Shown one piece after another: positions 8,020 through 17,455 of a stretch of DNA of 64,000 nucleotides. The position numbers and the translations under genes are program-made. How positions within the stretch are numbered: the stretch's first letter is position 1; each line of letters begins with the position of its first letter. The DNA is from Caulobacter sp. (GTDB lineage: Bacteria > Pseudomonadota > Alphaproteobacteria > Caulobacterales > Caulobacteraceae): positions 62,001-126,000 of the forward strand of contig NZ_JAGIBH010000003.1 in the NCBI RefSeq assembly GCF_017744445.1, in the 5' to 3' direction. Under the pieces are notes generated by a model. That model did no database searches, was not told where the DNA came from, and saw only the letters and a list, made by a program, of their open reading frames with translations.

Positions 8020-8622
8020 TTGGCAGCCTCCGCCGGACCCGAGATCGAGCGCCTGATCGCCCTGCTGTCAAAGCTGCCGGGCCTGGGACCGCGTTCGGGC
8101 CGGCGGGCGGCTCTGGCCCTGCTGAAGAAGCGCGACACCCTCCTGGCGCCGTTGGCGCTGGCCATGGCCGAGGCGCAAGCCAAGGTGCGGACCTGTTCCG
8201 TCTGTGGCTCTCTGGACGTCACCGATCCCTGCTCGATCTGCGCCGACGGCAGCCGCGACCAGCGCCTGCTGTGCGTGGTCGAGGAGGTCGGGTCGGTCTG
8301 GGCCATGGAGCGCGGCGGCTCGTTCCGGGGGCGTTACCACGTGCTGGGCGGGCTGCTATCGGCCCTGGACGGCGTCGGCCCCGAAGCCTTGCGCATCGGC
8401 GAACTGGCGGCCCGTGTGGCCGAGGGTGAGGTGTCCGAGGTGATCCTGGCCCTGCCCGCCACGGTCGACGGCCAGACGACCGCCCACTACATCGCCGATC
8501 GCCTGGCGAGGACCAATGTGCCGGTGACCATGCTGGCGCGGGGGGTGCCGGTCGGCGGCGACCTCGACTGGCTGGACGACGGCACCATCGCCCAGGCCCT
8601 ACGCGCCCGGCGGCCGGCCTAG
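8020..8622 (+). CDS. recR: Recombination protein RecR
   Basis: A 200-residue RecFOR-pathway protein that helps load RecA at gaps. Visible parts are an N-terminal helix-hairpin-helix ([17 protein letters not shown]), a C4 zinc finger ([16 protein letters not shown]) and a Toprim domain starting [14 protein letters not shown]. The start is taken as TTG at 8020, 3 nt after ebfC; no ATG exists before the conserved region, so translation is probably coupled. The 3' end overlaps the convergent gene below by 24 nt. Confidence 0.93.
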   Translation: MAASAGPEIERLIALLSKLPGLGPRSGRRAALALLKKRDTLLAPLALAMAEAQAKVRTCSVCGSLDVTDPCSICADGSRDQRLLCVVEEVGSVWAMERGGSFRGRYHVLGGLLSALDGVGPEALRIGELAARVAEGEVSEVILALPATVDGQTTAHYIADRLARTNVPVTMLARGVPVGGDLDWLDDGTIAQALRARRPA

Positions 8623-9471
8623 CAGCGCCGCGAGAGCGGTGAGGTCGAGGTCGGGGCTCTTGCGCCGCGACAGGTCCAGCGTCCGGCGGCCTAGTTCCAG
8701 ATAAAGCTCGGACAGCGCCGGATCATGGGCGGCCAGCCCTTCGGCCTGGGCCGCGACCGTTACGGCGTCGCCCCGCGCGATCGGGCCGGTCAGGGCCTGG
8801 ACGGGGCCGCGCTCCAGGATCGAGGCCAAGGCGTCGCGCAGGATCGGCGACAGGATCCGCAGGCTGTCGGCCTGGCCGATCCCCGCCGCCGCGTGAGCGT
8901 CCAGCGCCGCCTGCACCAGGGTCGTCAGATAGTTCGACGCGAACACCGCACCGGCGTGATAGAGCCGCCGGTCGACGCCGGCCGCCAGCACCACCGGCTC
9001 GCCGCCGATGGCCGTCACGGCGGGCGCCAGGACCTCCAGCGCCGCCGCATCGCCCTGCACGGTGCAGACCACGCCCTCGAAGGTGGCGACCTCGCGGGCC
9101 GGATCGGCGAAGGCCTTGACTGGATGCAGCGCCGCGAGGGCCGCGCCACGCAACGGCGCCAGGGGCTCGAGGTCGCGGGCTCCGCTGCAATGGAAGATCA
9201 CCAGCCCCACCGGATCGACGACCTCCGCCAACCGCGCGGCGACATCGCCGATGGCTTCATCACGGACCGACAGCATCACCGCGTCGCCGGGGGAGGGCGT
9301 GAAGGCTTCCAGGTCCATGACCGCGCCGCCGCCAATAAAGGCCCGGCCCGCCTGCGCGCTCTCCGGCGTGCGCGCGGCGATGCCAGCGATCTCGAACGCG
9401 CCGCGGGTGTGGAGCAGCCGCCCAAGCGTCCTGCCGACCGCGCCCGGTCCGATGATCCAAAGTCGGGCCAT
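8599..9471 (-). CDS. Rossmann-fold/DUF2520 protein of unknown substrate
   Basis: A 290-residue protein starting [20 protein letters not shown], a dinucleotide-binding loop (GPGAVG) like that of NADP oxidoreductases. It is followed by a '[27 protein letters not shown]' segment and a helical C-terminal DUF2520 domain ('[21 protein letters not shown]'). The family resembles ketopantoate and F420-dependent NADP reductases, but its reaction is unknown to me. The start at 9471 is chosen because AAGGAG stands 8 nt upstream; a longer frame starts at 9501. Its last 24 nt overlap recR on the other strand. Confidence 0.8.
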   Translation of the reverse strand: MARLWIIGPGAVGRTLGRLLHTRGAFEIAGIAARTPESAQAGRAFIGGGAVMDLEAFTPSPGDAVMLSVRDEAIGDVAARLAEVVDPVGLVIFHCSGARDLEPLAPLRGAALAALHPVKAFADPAREVATFEGVVCTVQGDAAALEVLAPAVTAIGGEPVVLAAGVDRRLYHAGAVFASNYLTTLVQAALDAHAAAGIGQADSLRILSPILRDALASILERGPVQALTGPIARGDAVTVAAQAEGLAAHDPALSELYLELGRRTLDLSRRKSPDLDLTALAALLGRPPGA

Positions 9472-9622
9472 GCTGGCGCTCCTTGCGACGACGCCGAGCA
9501 TCTAGACGCTCAACGCGCGCAGATCGAGAGCCGCCCGCTGACAGCGCCGCTTGGCCATGCCAAGCTCAGCATACTCGCGTTCGGCGAACCGCCAGGACGC
9601 CAGGAATTGAGGGACTGATTTC

Positions 9623-9775
9623 ATGAGCACCCCCGAAGACAAGGCTCCCGAAGCCGAGACCGAAGCCCCGCACCCGGCCAAGGTCGGCGTGGTCGATCGC
9701 GGCCACAACGTCACCGGTTTCGCCGGCGAGCCGATCAGCGGCATGATCGCCGACCTCGCCGACGGCGACGACTGA
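9623..9775 (+). CDS. Small 50-residue acidic protein
   Basis: ATG at 9623, TGA ending at 9775, 50 codons plus stop. The N-terminal 20 residues are Glu/Pro/Lys rich (MSTPEDKAPEAETEAPHPAK). The C-terminal half 'VGVVDRGHNVTGFAGEPISG' looks like a folded or conserved motif. GAGGG lies about 9 nt before the start, and no in-frame extension is possible (TGA at 9608). Codon choice is strongly GC3, as in the neighbours, which supports real coding. It lies 55 nt upstream of rmuC. I do not recognise the family. Confidence 0.65.
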   Translation: MSTPEDKAPEAETEAPHPAKVGVVDRGHNVTGFAGEPISGMIADLADGDD

Positions 9776-9830
9776 TCACGATAAGGGCGGCGGCCTTTAA
9801 GCCGCCGCCGACTCCCGGTAAGAACGGAGC

Positions 9831-11099
9831 ATGAACTTCTCCGATCCGTTCTTCATCCTGGCTCTCGTCTTCGCCCTGGCCGCCGCCGCGTGCGCGCTGT
9901 GGGCCTTCACCGCCCAGAAGCGGGCCGCCCGGGCCGAGGCCGAGATCTGGCGGCTGGAGGAGCGCGAACGCCTGCTGCAGGACCAGACCGCGACCCAGAT
10001 CGAACTGATCAAGGCCCAGGCCTCCCAGAGCGCCAACGCCATCGCCGAGCAACTGATCAAGCGCGCCGACGAGAACGCCAAGAGCCGCGACAACCTGGCC
10101 CAGGCCCGTCTCGAGGCCCAGCTCAAGCCGGTGGCCGAGACCCTGGCCAAGTTCGAGGCCCAGGTCACCGCCGTCGAGAAGGCTCGCGCCGAGGAAACCG
10201 GCGGCCTGAAAGCCCAGATCGCCGCCCTGTTGCAAGCGTCCACGGAGACCCAGGCCGAGGCCCGAAAGCTGTCGGCCGCCCTGCGTCGCGGGGCCGGGGT
10301 GCAGGGCCGCTGGGGCGAGCAGACGCTTCGGAATGTCCTTGAGGCCGCGGGCCTCAACAGCCGCTTCGACTTCCAGGAGCAGTTTAGCGTCGACAGCGAG
10401 GAGGGCCGCCGCCGGCCCGACGTCACCGTCACCCTGCCGGGCGGCGGGGTGTTCGTGATCGACGCCAAGTGCTCGCTGAACGCCTTCCTCGAGGCCCAGG
10501 AAGCCACCGACGAGGCCCTGCGCGAGGCCGCCCTGACCCGCCACGCCGCCAGCGTCCGCGCCCACATGCAGGGCCTGTCGTCCAAGGCCTATTGGGACCA
10601 GTTCGCCAGCGTCGGCTCGCCCGATTTCGTGGCCATGTTCGTGCCCGGCGACGGCTTCCTGGCCGTGGCCCTGGAGCGCCTGCCCGACCTGATGGCCGAG
10701 GCCATGGAGCGCAAGGTGGTGCTGGTCACGCCCACCACCCTGTTCGCCCTCTGCAAGGCTGTCGCTTACGGGTGGCGGGCCGAGGACCAGGCCAAGAACG
10801 CCGCCCGCATCGTCGAGGTCGGCCGCGAGCTCTACAAGCGCGTCTCGGTCATGGGCGCCCACGCCGGGGCCATGGGCAAGGCGCTGGAGAGCGCGGTGGG
10901 CAAGTACAACCAGTTCGTCGGCTCGCTGGAGAGCCAAGTCCTGACCCAGGCCCGCCGCTTCGAGGACCTGTCCGTCGACCACGAAGGCAAGACGATCGCC
11001 GAGCCGGCGGGCATCGAACAGGGCGTGCGGCCTCTCACGAAGTTGAGCGGGGCGGGACAATCTCCCACCTTGACGCTCGGAAATGAGACGCCTACCTGA
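9831..11099 (+). CDS. rmuC: DNA recombination protein RmuC
   Basis: A 422-residue membrane-anchored protein: one N-terminal transmembrane helix (about 7-26), a long coiled coil (about 35-150, Glu/Arg/Gln rich), then the RmuC nuclease-like domain with '[17 protein letters not shown]', '[23 protein letters not shown]' (PD-(D/E)xK-like D...DAK), and '[14 protein letters not shown]'. RmuC limits inversions at repeats in E. coli. def follows after 8 nt, so the two are probably cotranscribed. Confidence 0.9.
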   Translation: MNFSDPFFILALVFALAAAACALWAFTAQKRAARAEAEIWRLEERERLLQDQTATQIELIKAQASQSANAIAEQLIKRADENAKSRDNLAQARLEAQLKPVAETLAKFEAQVTAVEKARAEETGGLKAQIAALLQASTETQAEARKLSAALRRGAGVQGRWGEQTLRNVLEAAGLNSRFDFQEQFSVDSEEGRRRPDVTVTLPGGGVFVIDAKCSLNAFLEAQEATDEALREAALTRHAASVRAHMQGLSSKAYWDQFASVGSPDFVAMFVPGDGFLAVALERLPDLMAEAMERKVVLVTPTTLFALCKAVAYGWRAEDQAKNAARIVEVGRELYKRVSVMGAHAGAMGKALESAVGKYNQFVGSLESQVLTQARRFEDLSVDHEGKTIAEPAGIEQGVRPLTKLSGAGQSPTLTLGNETPT

Positions 11100-11107
11100 T
11101 CAGCGTC

Positions 11108-11629
11108 ATGGCCATCCGTCGCATCCTCACCGTCGATAACGCCGCCGACCTGGCGACGCTGAAGAAGATCTCCACGCCCGTGGAGGCCGTCACCGACGAA
11201 CTGCGCGCGCTGATGGATGACATGCTGGAGACCATGTACGACGCCCCGGGCATCGGCCTGGCCGCCGTGCAGATCGGCGAGCCGATCCGCGTCATCACCA
11301 TGGACCTGGCCCGCGAGGGCGAGGAGCCGGCCCCGCGCTACTTCGTCAATCCCGAGATCCTGTCGAGCTCGGAAGACACCCTCGGCTACGAGGAAGGCTG
11401 CCTGTCGGTGCCGGAATATTTCGACGAGGTCGAGCGTCCGTCCAAGGTGACCATCCGCTACCTGAACTACCAGGGCGAGACGGTCGTCGAGGAGGCCGAG
11501 GGCCTGTTCGCCGTCTGCATCCAGCACGAGATGGACCACCTGGAAGGCGTCCTGTTCATCGACCACCTGTCGCGCCTGCGCCGCGACCGCGCCATCACCA
11601 AGGTCAAGAAGGCCCGCCGCGCGGCTTAA
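11108..11629 (+). CDS. def: Peptide deformylase
   Basis: Removes the formyl group from nascent proteins. The 173-residue protein carries all three motifs: GIGLAAVQ (48-55), EGCLS (96-100, metal ligand C98) and HEMDH (140-144, ligands H140 and H144, catalytic E141). In many bacteria def is coupled to fmt; here fmt lies about 6 kb away on the other strand beside truA, so the pair has been separated. It directly follows rmuC. Confidence 0.96.
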   Translation: MAIRRILTVDNAADLATLKKISTPVEAVTDELRALMDDMLETMYDAPGIGLAAVQIGEPIRVITMDLAREGEEPAPRYFVNPEILSSSEDTLGYEEGCLSVPEYFDEVERPSKVTIRYLNYQGETVVEEAEGLFAVCIQHEMDHLEGVLFIDHLSRLRRDRAITKVKKARRAA

Positions 11630-11647
11630 GGACGGCTTGCTCCGTCC
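11630..11647. terminator. Weak hairpin between def and a convergent gene
   Basis: GGACGG and CCGTCC pair around a 6-nt loop just after the def stop codon. There is no U-run, so it is at best a factor-dependent or weak terminator. Confidence 0.3.
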
Positions 11648-11673
11648 CGCCTCAGCGGAACGGAGCGCATCAC

Positions 11674-12192
11674 CTACAGCTTGTCGTTCGTCGACGGCAT
11701 CGGCTCGCGGTAGATCCACATGATCTTGCCGAACCGCGGGTCCAGCAGGCTCTTGGTCAGCAGCAGGATGACGGTGTTGGTCTCGCCATGCCATTTTGCC
11801 AGGCTGAGCATCTTGCTGCCGGTTTGGGCCTCGGCCTCGGTTCCGTATTTCGTGCGCAGCTGATTGCGGATGTCCTCGAAATCGCCGTCGGTCGACAGCT
11901 TGCGGTCGAGGATGACTCGGTCGAGTTTTCCGTCCGTGAAGTAGAAGCAGGCGTGGAAGTCGCGGTTGACGACATTGTAGGCCTGCAGTTCCAGGGCGCA
12001 GACCGCCTTGTCCGTCAGGACGTCGGGCTTCCGGGGCTTGGTCGCCGTCGGTTGGGCCGCGAGCACTTCCGCCTCGGTCATACCGAAGGTCAGGTTTGTC
12101 CAGAGCGCCGTGCCGGGCTGTTGGGCTGACGCCGGCTGCGCGAACACGAGCATCGCCACGCTGGCCATCGCCAGTAGTCCGAGTTTCTTCAT
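11674..12192 (-). CDS. Secreted protein of unknown function
   Basis: A 172-residue protein with a clear signal peptide (MKKLGLLAMASVAMLVFAQPASAQ, cleavage after ASA). The mature part contains 'LWTNLTFGMTEAEVLAAQP', a GMT-x-EV pattern seen in small periplasmic proteins of the SmpA/lipocalin-like repeat type, and two cysteines (CALEL and ACFYF) that could form a disulfide. The start at 12192 is chosen for the AGGGGG sequence before it and the signal peptide; an upstream start at 12246 would add 18 charged residues. I do not recognise a family. Confidence 0.7.
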   Translation of the reverse strand: MKKLGLLAMASVAMLVFAQPASAQQPGTALWTNLTFGMTEAEVLAAQPTATKPRKPDVLTDKAVCALELQAYNVVNRDFHACFYFTDGKLDRVILDRKLSTDGDFEDIRNQLRTKYGTEAEAQTGSKMLSLAKWHGETNTVILLLTKSLLDPRFGKIMWIYREPMPSTNDKL

Positions 12193-12278
12193 TGTCTGCC
12201 CCCTAAGTCGCTCAACTTCTCGGGTTCTTTCCCGAAGCGCCCTCAACTTCTAGCGCAAGCCGCGCCCCGGGCAATGAC

Positions 12279-12977
12279 CTAGGCTGCCCGCGTTGAGTTG
12301 TTCTCGTGCTCCGCCGCCAGCGTCTGGACCAACGCGTCGACCGCTGTCTCCGCCTGGCCCAGCGAGGCCGCCAGGCGCTCGTCCTGGAACTCGTCATATT
12401 CGACGGCGACCGTGCGCAGGTCGGTGATCCCGAGATAGGCCAGAGGCCTGGCCAGGCTGGGCGTGACCAGCTCCAGGTCCGCGACCCGCCCGCCGGCGTC
12501 GTAGCCGTAGTCGCCGCGCGCGGTCAGGACCACGAGCGTCTTGCCCTGGCCGGCCAGCATCGGCCAGTACGGCTGGCCCTCGCGCGAGCGGTCGAAGCCG
12601 AAGGTCAGGCCCACGCGAACGATGTTGTCGATCCAGGCCTTGAGCGGGGCGGGCGGGCCGAAATTGTACATCGGGACGCCGATGACGATGACGTCGGCGG
12701 CCTTCAGCTCGGCGACCAGGGCGTCGCTCTCCGAGAGGACCTCGCGCATCCAGGGCTCGCGGGCGGCCTCCGGGGTGAAGGCGGCGTGGATCCAGTCGCC
12801 GCTGACCGGGCGCGGCGGACGCACGCCGACGTCGCGATGGCGGATCTCGTCTTCCGGCCGCAACTGGCTCCAGCGCTGGACGAAACGGTGGGTCAGGCGG
12901 CGGGTGTGCGAGCCGTGGCGGGTCTCGCCCGACCGGCCCGAACGGGCGCTGGCGTCGATCTGCAGGACGGTGGTCAT
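12279..12977 (-). CDS. azoR: FMN-dependent NAD(P)H azoreductase / quinone reductase
   Basis: A flavodoxin-fold enzyme of 232 residues that reduces quinones and azo compounds. Visible: VLQIDASARSGRSGETRHGSHTRRL (phosphate loop for FMN), 'VIVIGVPMYNFGPPAPLKAWIDNIVRVGLTF' (the hallmark PMYNF...P..LK.W.D segment) and 'VLTARGDYG'. The ATG at 12977 has GGAG 6 nt upstream, and that GGAG is inside a near-perfect palindrome (12984-13013). It is divergent from a LysR regulator, the usual arrangement when the regulator controls the enzyme. An in-frame ATG four codons upstream (12989) is possible. Confidence 0.85.
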   Translation of the reverse strand: MTTVLQIDASARSGRSGETRHGSHTRRLTHRFVQRWSQLRPEDEIRHRDVGVRPPRPVSGDWIHAAFTPEAAREPWMREVLSESDALVAELKAADVIVIGVPMYNFGPPAPLKAWIDNIVRVGLTFGFDRSREGQPYWPMLAGQGKTLVVLTARGDYGYDAGGRVADLELVTPSLARPLAYLGITDLRTVAVEYDEFQDERLAASLGQAETAVDALVQTLAAEHENNSTRAA

Positions 12978-12983
12978 AAGCAT

Positions 12984-13013
12984 CTCCAAGGTGATGAAGG
13001 TTCATCCTTGGAG
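12984..13013. promoter_or_regulatory. Palindrome over the azoR ribosome-binding site (LysR operator or leader hairpin)
   Basis: Outer arms CTCCAAGG (12984-12991) and CCTTGGAG (13006-13013) are perfect complements. Inside, ATGAA and TTCAT continue the symmetry after a 2-nt bulge. On the azoR strand the 3' arm ends in the GGAG Shine-Dalgarno sequence, 6 nt before the ATG at 12977. It can serve as a DNA operator for the divergent LysR protein, or as an mRNA hairpin hiding the ribosome-binding site. Confidence 0.6.
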
Positions 13014-13063
13014 GTCGTTCTGCGCGCGTGACGGCGCGCTGACGAACGCGTAATCATCAGGCC

Positions 13064-13963
13064 ATGGATGAGATAAGTTCATCTTTCTCGCGTCGTCGCC
13101 TGCCGCTGGGCGCCCTGCGCGCCTTCGAGGCCGCTGCCCGGCTGGAAAGCTTCCGCCTGGCCGCCGAGGAGCTGGCCGTCACGCCCACGGCGATCAGCCA
13201 TCGCATCCGCGAACTGGAAGAGACGCTGGGGCTGAAGCTGTTCGAGCGTCAGGTGCGGCGGGTCAGCCTGACCGCCGCCGGTCAGCGATTGTTCCCGGTG
13301 CTGCGCGATGGCTTCGACGCCTTCGCCGAGGCACTGCGGACCCTGTGCCCGGAAGAGGGCGAGACCGTCGTCACCCTGTCGGCCCTGGTCGGCTTCACCG
13401 CTCGCCTGCTGCTGCCGCGCATGGCCGAGTTCCGCGCCGCCCATCCCAACGTCCAGCTGCGGCTGCATGCCTCCGACGATCCTGTGGACCTGCGCTCGGG
13501 CGCGGCGGACATCGCCATCCGCTACGGCCACGGCCCGTTCCCTGGCCTCGTGGCCGCGCCGCTGTTCGTCGAGACCTTCGCGCCGGTGTTCAGCCCCAAC
13601 CTGGCCCTGGCCTCGCCGGAGGACCTCCGGGGCCAACCCCTGCTGCATTGCGAGTGGCGACACCCGGCGGCGGACACCCCGACCTGGGCGCGCTGGGCTC
13701 AGGTGGCGGAGTTCCCGGACCTCGACACCACGCCGCGCCTGGTCTTCACCGACGACAGCCACGCCTACCAGGCGGCGGTCGGCGGGTTGGGCGTGGCCAT
13801 GGGCAGTCTCAGCCTGGTCCGCGACGAGCTGGCGACGGGTCTGCTGGTCCAGCCGTTCGGGCCGGTGATCGAGGGGCGGCCCTACCACTTGCTGCGCCTG
13901 CCAACGGCCTCGCGGGCGGTCATGGCGGTGCACGACTGGCTGCTGGCGGTGCTGAAGGCCTAG
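13064..13963 (+). CDS. LysR-family transcriptional regulator (GcvA-like)
   Basis: 299 residues. The N-terminal winged helix-turn-helix reads LPLGALRAFEAAARLESFRLAAEELAVTPTAISHRIRELEETLGLKLF (about 14-60). A periplasmic-binding-like effector domain follows, with 'RLHASDDPVDLRSGAADIAIRYG' and 'HAYQAAVGGLGVAMGSLSLV', typical of the GcvA/AmpR subgroup. It is divergent from azoR, with 86 bp between the two starts and a strong palindrome there, so it very likely controls azoR; the effector is unknown. Its last 4 nt overlap the convergent cupin gene. Confidence 0.88.
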   Translation: MDEISSSFSRRRLPLGALRAFEAAARLESFRLAAEELAVTPTAISHRIRELEETLGLKLFERQVRRVSLTAAGQRLFPVLRDGFDAFAEALRTLCPEEGETVVTLSALVGFTARLLLPRMAEFRAAHPNVQLRLHASDDPVDLRSGAADIAIRYGHGPFPGLVAAPLFVETFAPVFSPNLALASPEDLRGQPLLHCEWRHPAADTPTWARWAQVAEFPDLDTTPRLVFTDDSHAYQAAVGGLGVAMGSLSLVRDELATGLLVQPFGPVIEGRPYHLLRLPTASRAVMAVHDWLLAVLKA

Positions 13964-14439
13964 CGCTTCCGGCCCTGGTCGGTCTCGTACGGCGTGCCGT
14001 CCCGGTGGCGGTAGACGCCCTCACCGTCGCGGAGCACCAGGTCGATGTCGGGATAGTCGCAGCCGTCCTGGTCCAGCCGTCGCGAGCCGATCTCCAGCAG
14101 CAGCACGTCCTGATCCGAGCGGTTCTGAAAGTGGTGGCCGTTGGCGACCCCGGCCTTGAAGCCCGCGCAGTCGCCGGCTCGCAGGATCGTCTCGCCGTCA
14201 TTCTCGACCAGCACCACCTCGCCCTGGACCACCCAGGTGAACTCGTCCTCGGCCGTGTGCCAATGGCGCTGGCTGGACCACACGCCGGGCTCCAGGCGCA
14301 GCAGGTTGACCCCGAACTGGTCCAGGCCCACGGCGTCGCCCAGCTTGGTGCGGTGACGCTTCAGGCAGGGCTGGTTGAACGGCGCGGGATAGGCCGTGCC
14401 GACGCGGGTGGGGGCCGTGGAGAGGTCGATCTTGGGCAT
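13960..14439 (-). CDS. Cupin-domain protein
   Basis: 159 residues with one cupin barrel: motif 1 '[22 protein letters not shown]' (metal ligands H-x-H-x4-E) and motif 2 '[18 protein letters not shown]' (G...P/A..H). The head segment '[19 protein letters not shown]' is seen in auxin-binding-like cupins related to sugar or dioxygenase enzymes. The substrate is unknown. Convergent with, and overlapping by 4 nt, the LysR gene; divergent from dapE. Confidence 0.8.
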   Translation of the reverse strand: MPKIDLSTAPTRVGTAYPAPFNQPCLKRHRTKLGDAVGLDQFGVNLLRLEPGVWSSQRHWHTAEDEFTWVVQGEVVLVENDGETILRAGDCAGFKAGVANGHHFQNRSDQDVLLLEIGSRRLDQDGCDYPDIDLVLRDGEGVYRHRDGTPYETDQGRKR

Positions 14440-14492
14440 CGGCGGGCCGTCTCGGTTTGCGTCTGGCGGGAGGGAAGCCTAAAGCCTGCACC

Positions 14493-15653
14493 ATGACCAG
14501 CCCCGCGCCCGTTTCCGTCAGCATCGACCCGGTCGAGCTCGCCCAGGCCCTGATCCGCCGCCCGTCGGTGACGCCGGCCGACGAGGGCGCGATGGACACC
14601 CTCCAGCGTCAGCTGGAAGCCCTGGGCTTTGACTGCCGCCGCATGAAGTTCGGCGAGATCGAGAACCTCTATGCCCGGCGCGGGACGGCGCGGCCGAACC
14701 TTTGCTTCGCCGGTCATACCGACGTGGTGCCGGTGGGCGATGACGCCGCCTGGACCGCTGGTCCCTTCGAGGCCGAGATCAAGGACGGGGTGCTGTATGG
14801 CCGCGGCGCGGTCGACATGAAGTCGGCCATCGCCGCCTTCGTCGCCGCCGTATCGAAGATCCCCGAGCATGCCGGCTCGATCAGCTTCCTGATCACCGGC
14901 GACGAGGAGGGCGTGGCCGAGGACGGCACCGTCAAGGTCGTCGAGGCCCTGGCCGCCGAGGGCGAGGTCATCGATCACTGCATCGTCGGTGAGCCGACCA
15001 GCGCCAACCTGCTGGGCGACATGGTCAAGATCGGCCGGCGCGGCAGCATCAACGCCTGGATCGCGGTCGACGGCAAGCAGGGCCACGTGGCCTATCCGCA
15101 CCGGGCGGCCAATCCGATACCGGTGCTGGTCGACATCCTGTCGCGCCTGCAGAGCCGGGTGCTGGACGACGGCTATACCGGCTTCCAGCCGTCGAACCTG
15201 GAGGTGACCACGGTCGATGTCGGCAACACCGCCACCAACGTCATTCCCGCGTCGGCCAAGGCGCGCGTGAACATCCGCTTCAATCCGGCCCATAAGGGCC
15301 ACGAGCTGGCCAGCTGGATCGAGCAGGAATGCCGCGACGCGGCCGAGGGCTTCTCGGGCCGCGTCGAGGTGCTGTGCAAGATCAGCGGCGAGGCCTTCCT
15401 GACTGAGCCTGGCGCCTTCACCGACGTGATCGTGGCCGCCGTCGGCGACGCCACGGGCCGGGTGCCGGAATTGTCGACCACCGGCGGCACCAGCGACGCC
15501 CGTTTCATCCGCGCCCTGTGCCCCGTCGTCGAGTTCGGCCTGGTCGGCTCGACCATGCACCAGGTCGACGAGCGCGTGCCGGTCGAGGAGGTTCGCTATC
15601 TCGCCGACGCCTACGAGGCGCTGATCAACCGCTACTTCGCGGCCTTCGCGTAA
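14493..15653 (+). CDS. dapE: Succinyl-diaminopimelate desuccinylase
   Basis: Zinc peptidase-family enzyme of the succinylase branch of lysine and meso-diaminopimelate synthesis, 386 residues. Motifs: [10 protein letters not shown] (metal-binding His and Asp), YGRGAVDMK (bridging Asp), '[13 protein letters not shown]' (catalytic Glu-Glu), 'VGEPT' and a late His in '[11 protein letters not shown]'. The ATG at 14493 fits the family start; a TTG 36 nt upstream is less likely. dapD of the same pathway is at 19017, unlinked. glsA begins 17 nt after its stop. Confidence 0.95.
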   Translation: MTSPAPVSVSIDPVELAQALIRRPSVTPADEGAMDTLQRQLEALGFDCRRMKFGEIENLYARRGTARPNLCFAGHTDVVPVGDDAAWTAGPFEAEIKDGVLYGRGAVDMKSAIAAFVAAVSKIPEHAGSISFLITGDEEGVAEDGTVKVVEALAAEGEVIDHCIVGEPTSANLLGDMVKIGRRGSINAWIAVDGKQGHVAYPHRAANPIPVLVDILSRLQSRVLDDGYTGFQPSNLEVTTVDVGNTATNVIPASAKARVNIRFNPAHKGHELASWIEQECRDAAEGFSGRVEVLCKISGEAFLTEPGAFTDVIVAAVGDATGRVPELSTTGGTSDARFIRALCPVVEFGLVGSTMHQVDERVPVEEVRYLADAYEALINRYFAAFA

Positions 15654-15670
15654 GGGGCGGGGCGTCGGAC

Positions 15671-16591
15671 ATGAAGGCGCTCTCGATTCCCGACGTGCTG
15701 GCCGAGGTGGCGGTGCTGGTGAAGCCGCACTTCGGCAAGGGCCGCACGGCCGACTATATCCCGCAGTTGGCTACCGTGCCGGGGACCAAGTTCGGCATGG
15801 CCGTGCGCACGGTCGATGGCGGCGAGCACGTGATCGGCGACGCCGACGAGGGCTTCTCGGTCCAGAGCATCACCAAGGTCTTCGCGCTCGGGCTCGCCTT
15901 GAACCGCCTGGGCGACGAGACCTGGACGCGCGTTGGCAAGGAGCCGTCGGGCACGCCGTTCAACCACCTGTCCTTGCTCGAGGCCGAGCAGGGCGTGCCG
16001 CGCAATCCGTTCATCAATGCCGGGGCTCTGGCGGTCACCGACATCCTGATGGACGTCACCAAGGACCCGGCGGCCCTGGTCCGCGACTTCGCCGGCTTTC
16101 TCTGTGACGAGCGGCTGGAGATCGACCCGACCGTGGCGGCGTCCGAGCTGGCCAATGCCTGGCAGAACCGCGCCATCGCCAGCCTGATGCGCGGCAAGGG
16201 CACGCTGCACCACGATCCCGAGAGCGTCGTGGCCGCCTATTGCCGCCAGTGCGCCCTGACCATGAGCTGCCGCCAGCTGGCGCGGGCCTTCCTGCCGCTG
16301 GCGGCGGGCGGCTTCTCGCCGGTGGCGCAGGAGACGGTGTTCCCCGAGCGCCTGACGCGGCGGCTCAATGCGCTGCTGCTGACCTGCGGGATTTATGACA
16401 GCGTCGGCAACTTCGCCTACAGGGTTGGTTTGCCCAGCAAGAGTGGCGTGGGCGGGGGCGTGGTGTCGGTGATCCCCGGCAAGGCGGTCGTGGCGGTGTG
16501 GTCGCCGGAGCTGGATCGTTTCGGCACCTCGGTGGTCGGCACGGCGGCGCTGGAGGCGTTTAGCCAGATCACGAATTGCTCGGTGTTGTAG
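15671..16591 (+). CDS. glsA: Glutaminase
   Basis: Converts glutamine to glutamate and ammonia; serine-dependent beta-lactamase-like fold, 306 residues. The catalytic S-x-x-K is S66-I-T-K69 in 'EGFSVQSITKVFALGLAL'. Other signatures are 'PSGTPFNHLSLLE', 'PRNPFINAGALAV', 'LTCGIYDSVGNFAYRVGLPSKSGVGGGVVSV' and 'ELDRFGTSVVG'. GGGGCGGGG stands before the ATG at 15671, 17 nt after dapE, so the two are probably cotranscribed. Confidence 0.93.
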   Translation: MKALSIPDVLAEVAVLVKPHFGKGRTADYIPQLATVPGTKFGMAVRTVDGGEHVIGDADEGFSVQSITKVFALGLALNRLGDETWTRVGKEPSGTPFNHLSLLEAEQGVPRNPFINAGALAVTDILMDVTKDPAALVRDFAGFLCDERLEIDPTVAASELANAWQNRAIASLMRGKGTLHHDPESVVAAYCRQCALTMSCRQLARAFLPLAAGGFSPVAQETVFPERLTRRLNALLLTCGIYDSVGNFAYRVGLPSKSGVGGGVVSVIPGKAVVAVWSPELDRFGTSVVGTAALEAFSQITNCSVL

Positions 16592-16598
16592 GGCGGCT

Positions 16599-16712
16599 AC
16601 TGGCCCCCTCCGCGCTTCGCGCTCCTCCCCCGGAGGGGGAAGAAGGATCGCGCGTTCACCTTCCGCCCCCTCCGGGGGCGGACGACCGCGAAGCGGTCAG
16701 GTGGGGGCAAGT
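16599..16712 (-). repeat. Two-hairpin intergenic repeat, copy B
   Basis: 114 bp, in the opposite orientation to copy A. Its variable stems are GACCGC/GCGGTC and GCGC-ttc-GCGC, different in sequence from copy A but still paired. It lies between the convergent glsA and truA genes and reaches the first base of the truA stop codon. Confidence 0.85.
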
Positions 16713-17455
16713 CAGTCCCCGTACCCCACGCCGACTAGATAGAGCCCATCCGCCGGCGCCACGGGCCCACACTCGCGCCGATCCTTGGCCTCCAGCGCGG
16801 CCTTCACGTCATCGGGCGTCCAGCGGCCCGCGCCGACCTCGACCAGCGTCCCGGTCATCGACCGCACCTGCCGATGCAGGAAGGACCGCGCCTCGAAGTC
16901 CAGGTGGATCTCTTCCCCCACCCGCCGCACCCGCGCCACGTCCAGGGTCTTCACCGGGCTCTTGGCCTGGCAGTGCATGTCGCGGAAGGTCGTGAAGTCG
17001 TGCAGGCCGATCAGGTGCTGGGCGGCCGCATGCATGGCGTCGGCGTCCAGGTCTTTCTTCATATGCCAGACCCGGCCCTTGTCCAGCGCCGGCGGGGCGC
17101 GGCGGTTGAGGATGCGGTAGAGGTAACGACGCTCATTGGCCGAGAACCGGGCGTGCCAGTCGCCCTCGGCCACTTCCGCCGACAGGATCGACACCGCCTC
17201 GCGGGTCAGGTGGGCGTTGAGGGCGTTGAAGACGGTCTGGGCGGGCCAGTCCTTTTCCAGGTCGACATGCACCACCTGGCCGGTGGCGTGGACGCCAGTG
17301 TCGGTGCGGCCGGCGGCGGCGATGCGCACGGTCTCGCCGCTGAACGCCGTCACCGCCGCCTCGATCGCGCCCTGCACGCTGGGCAGCACGGCCTGGGCCT
17401 GGAAGCCGGCATAGGGCCGGCCGTCATATTCGACGAGGAGGCGATAGCGAGGCAT
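16712..17455 (-). CDS. truA: tRNA pseudouridine(38-40) synthase
   Basis: 247 residues. Catalytic Asp is D52 in [11 protein letters not shown]. Other family blocks are '[12 protein letters not shown]', '[16 protein letters not shown]', 'HDFTTFRD' and '[21 protein letters not shown]'. It modifies positions 38-40 of many tRNA anticodon arms. Its ATG overlaps the fmt stop by 1 nt (TGATG), giving translational coupling. Confidence 0.95.
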   Translation of the reverse strand: MPRYRLLVEYDGRPYAGFQAQAVLPSVQGAIEAAVTAFSGETVRIAAAGRTDTGVHATGQVVHVDLEKDWPAQTVFNALNAHLTREAVSILSAEVAEGDWHARFSANERRYLYRILNRRAPPALDKGRVWHMKKDLDADAMHAAAQHLIGLHDFTTFRDMHCQAKSPVKTLDVARVRRVGEEIHLDFEARSFLHRQVRSMTGTLVEVGAGRWTPDDVKAALEAKDRRECGPVAPADGLYLVGVGYGD

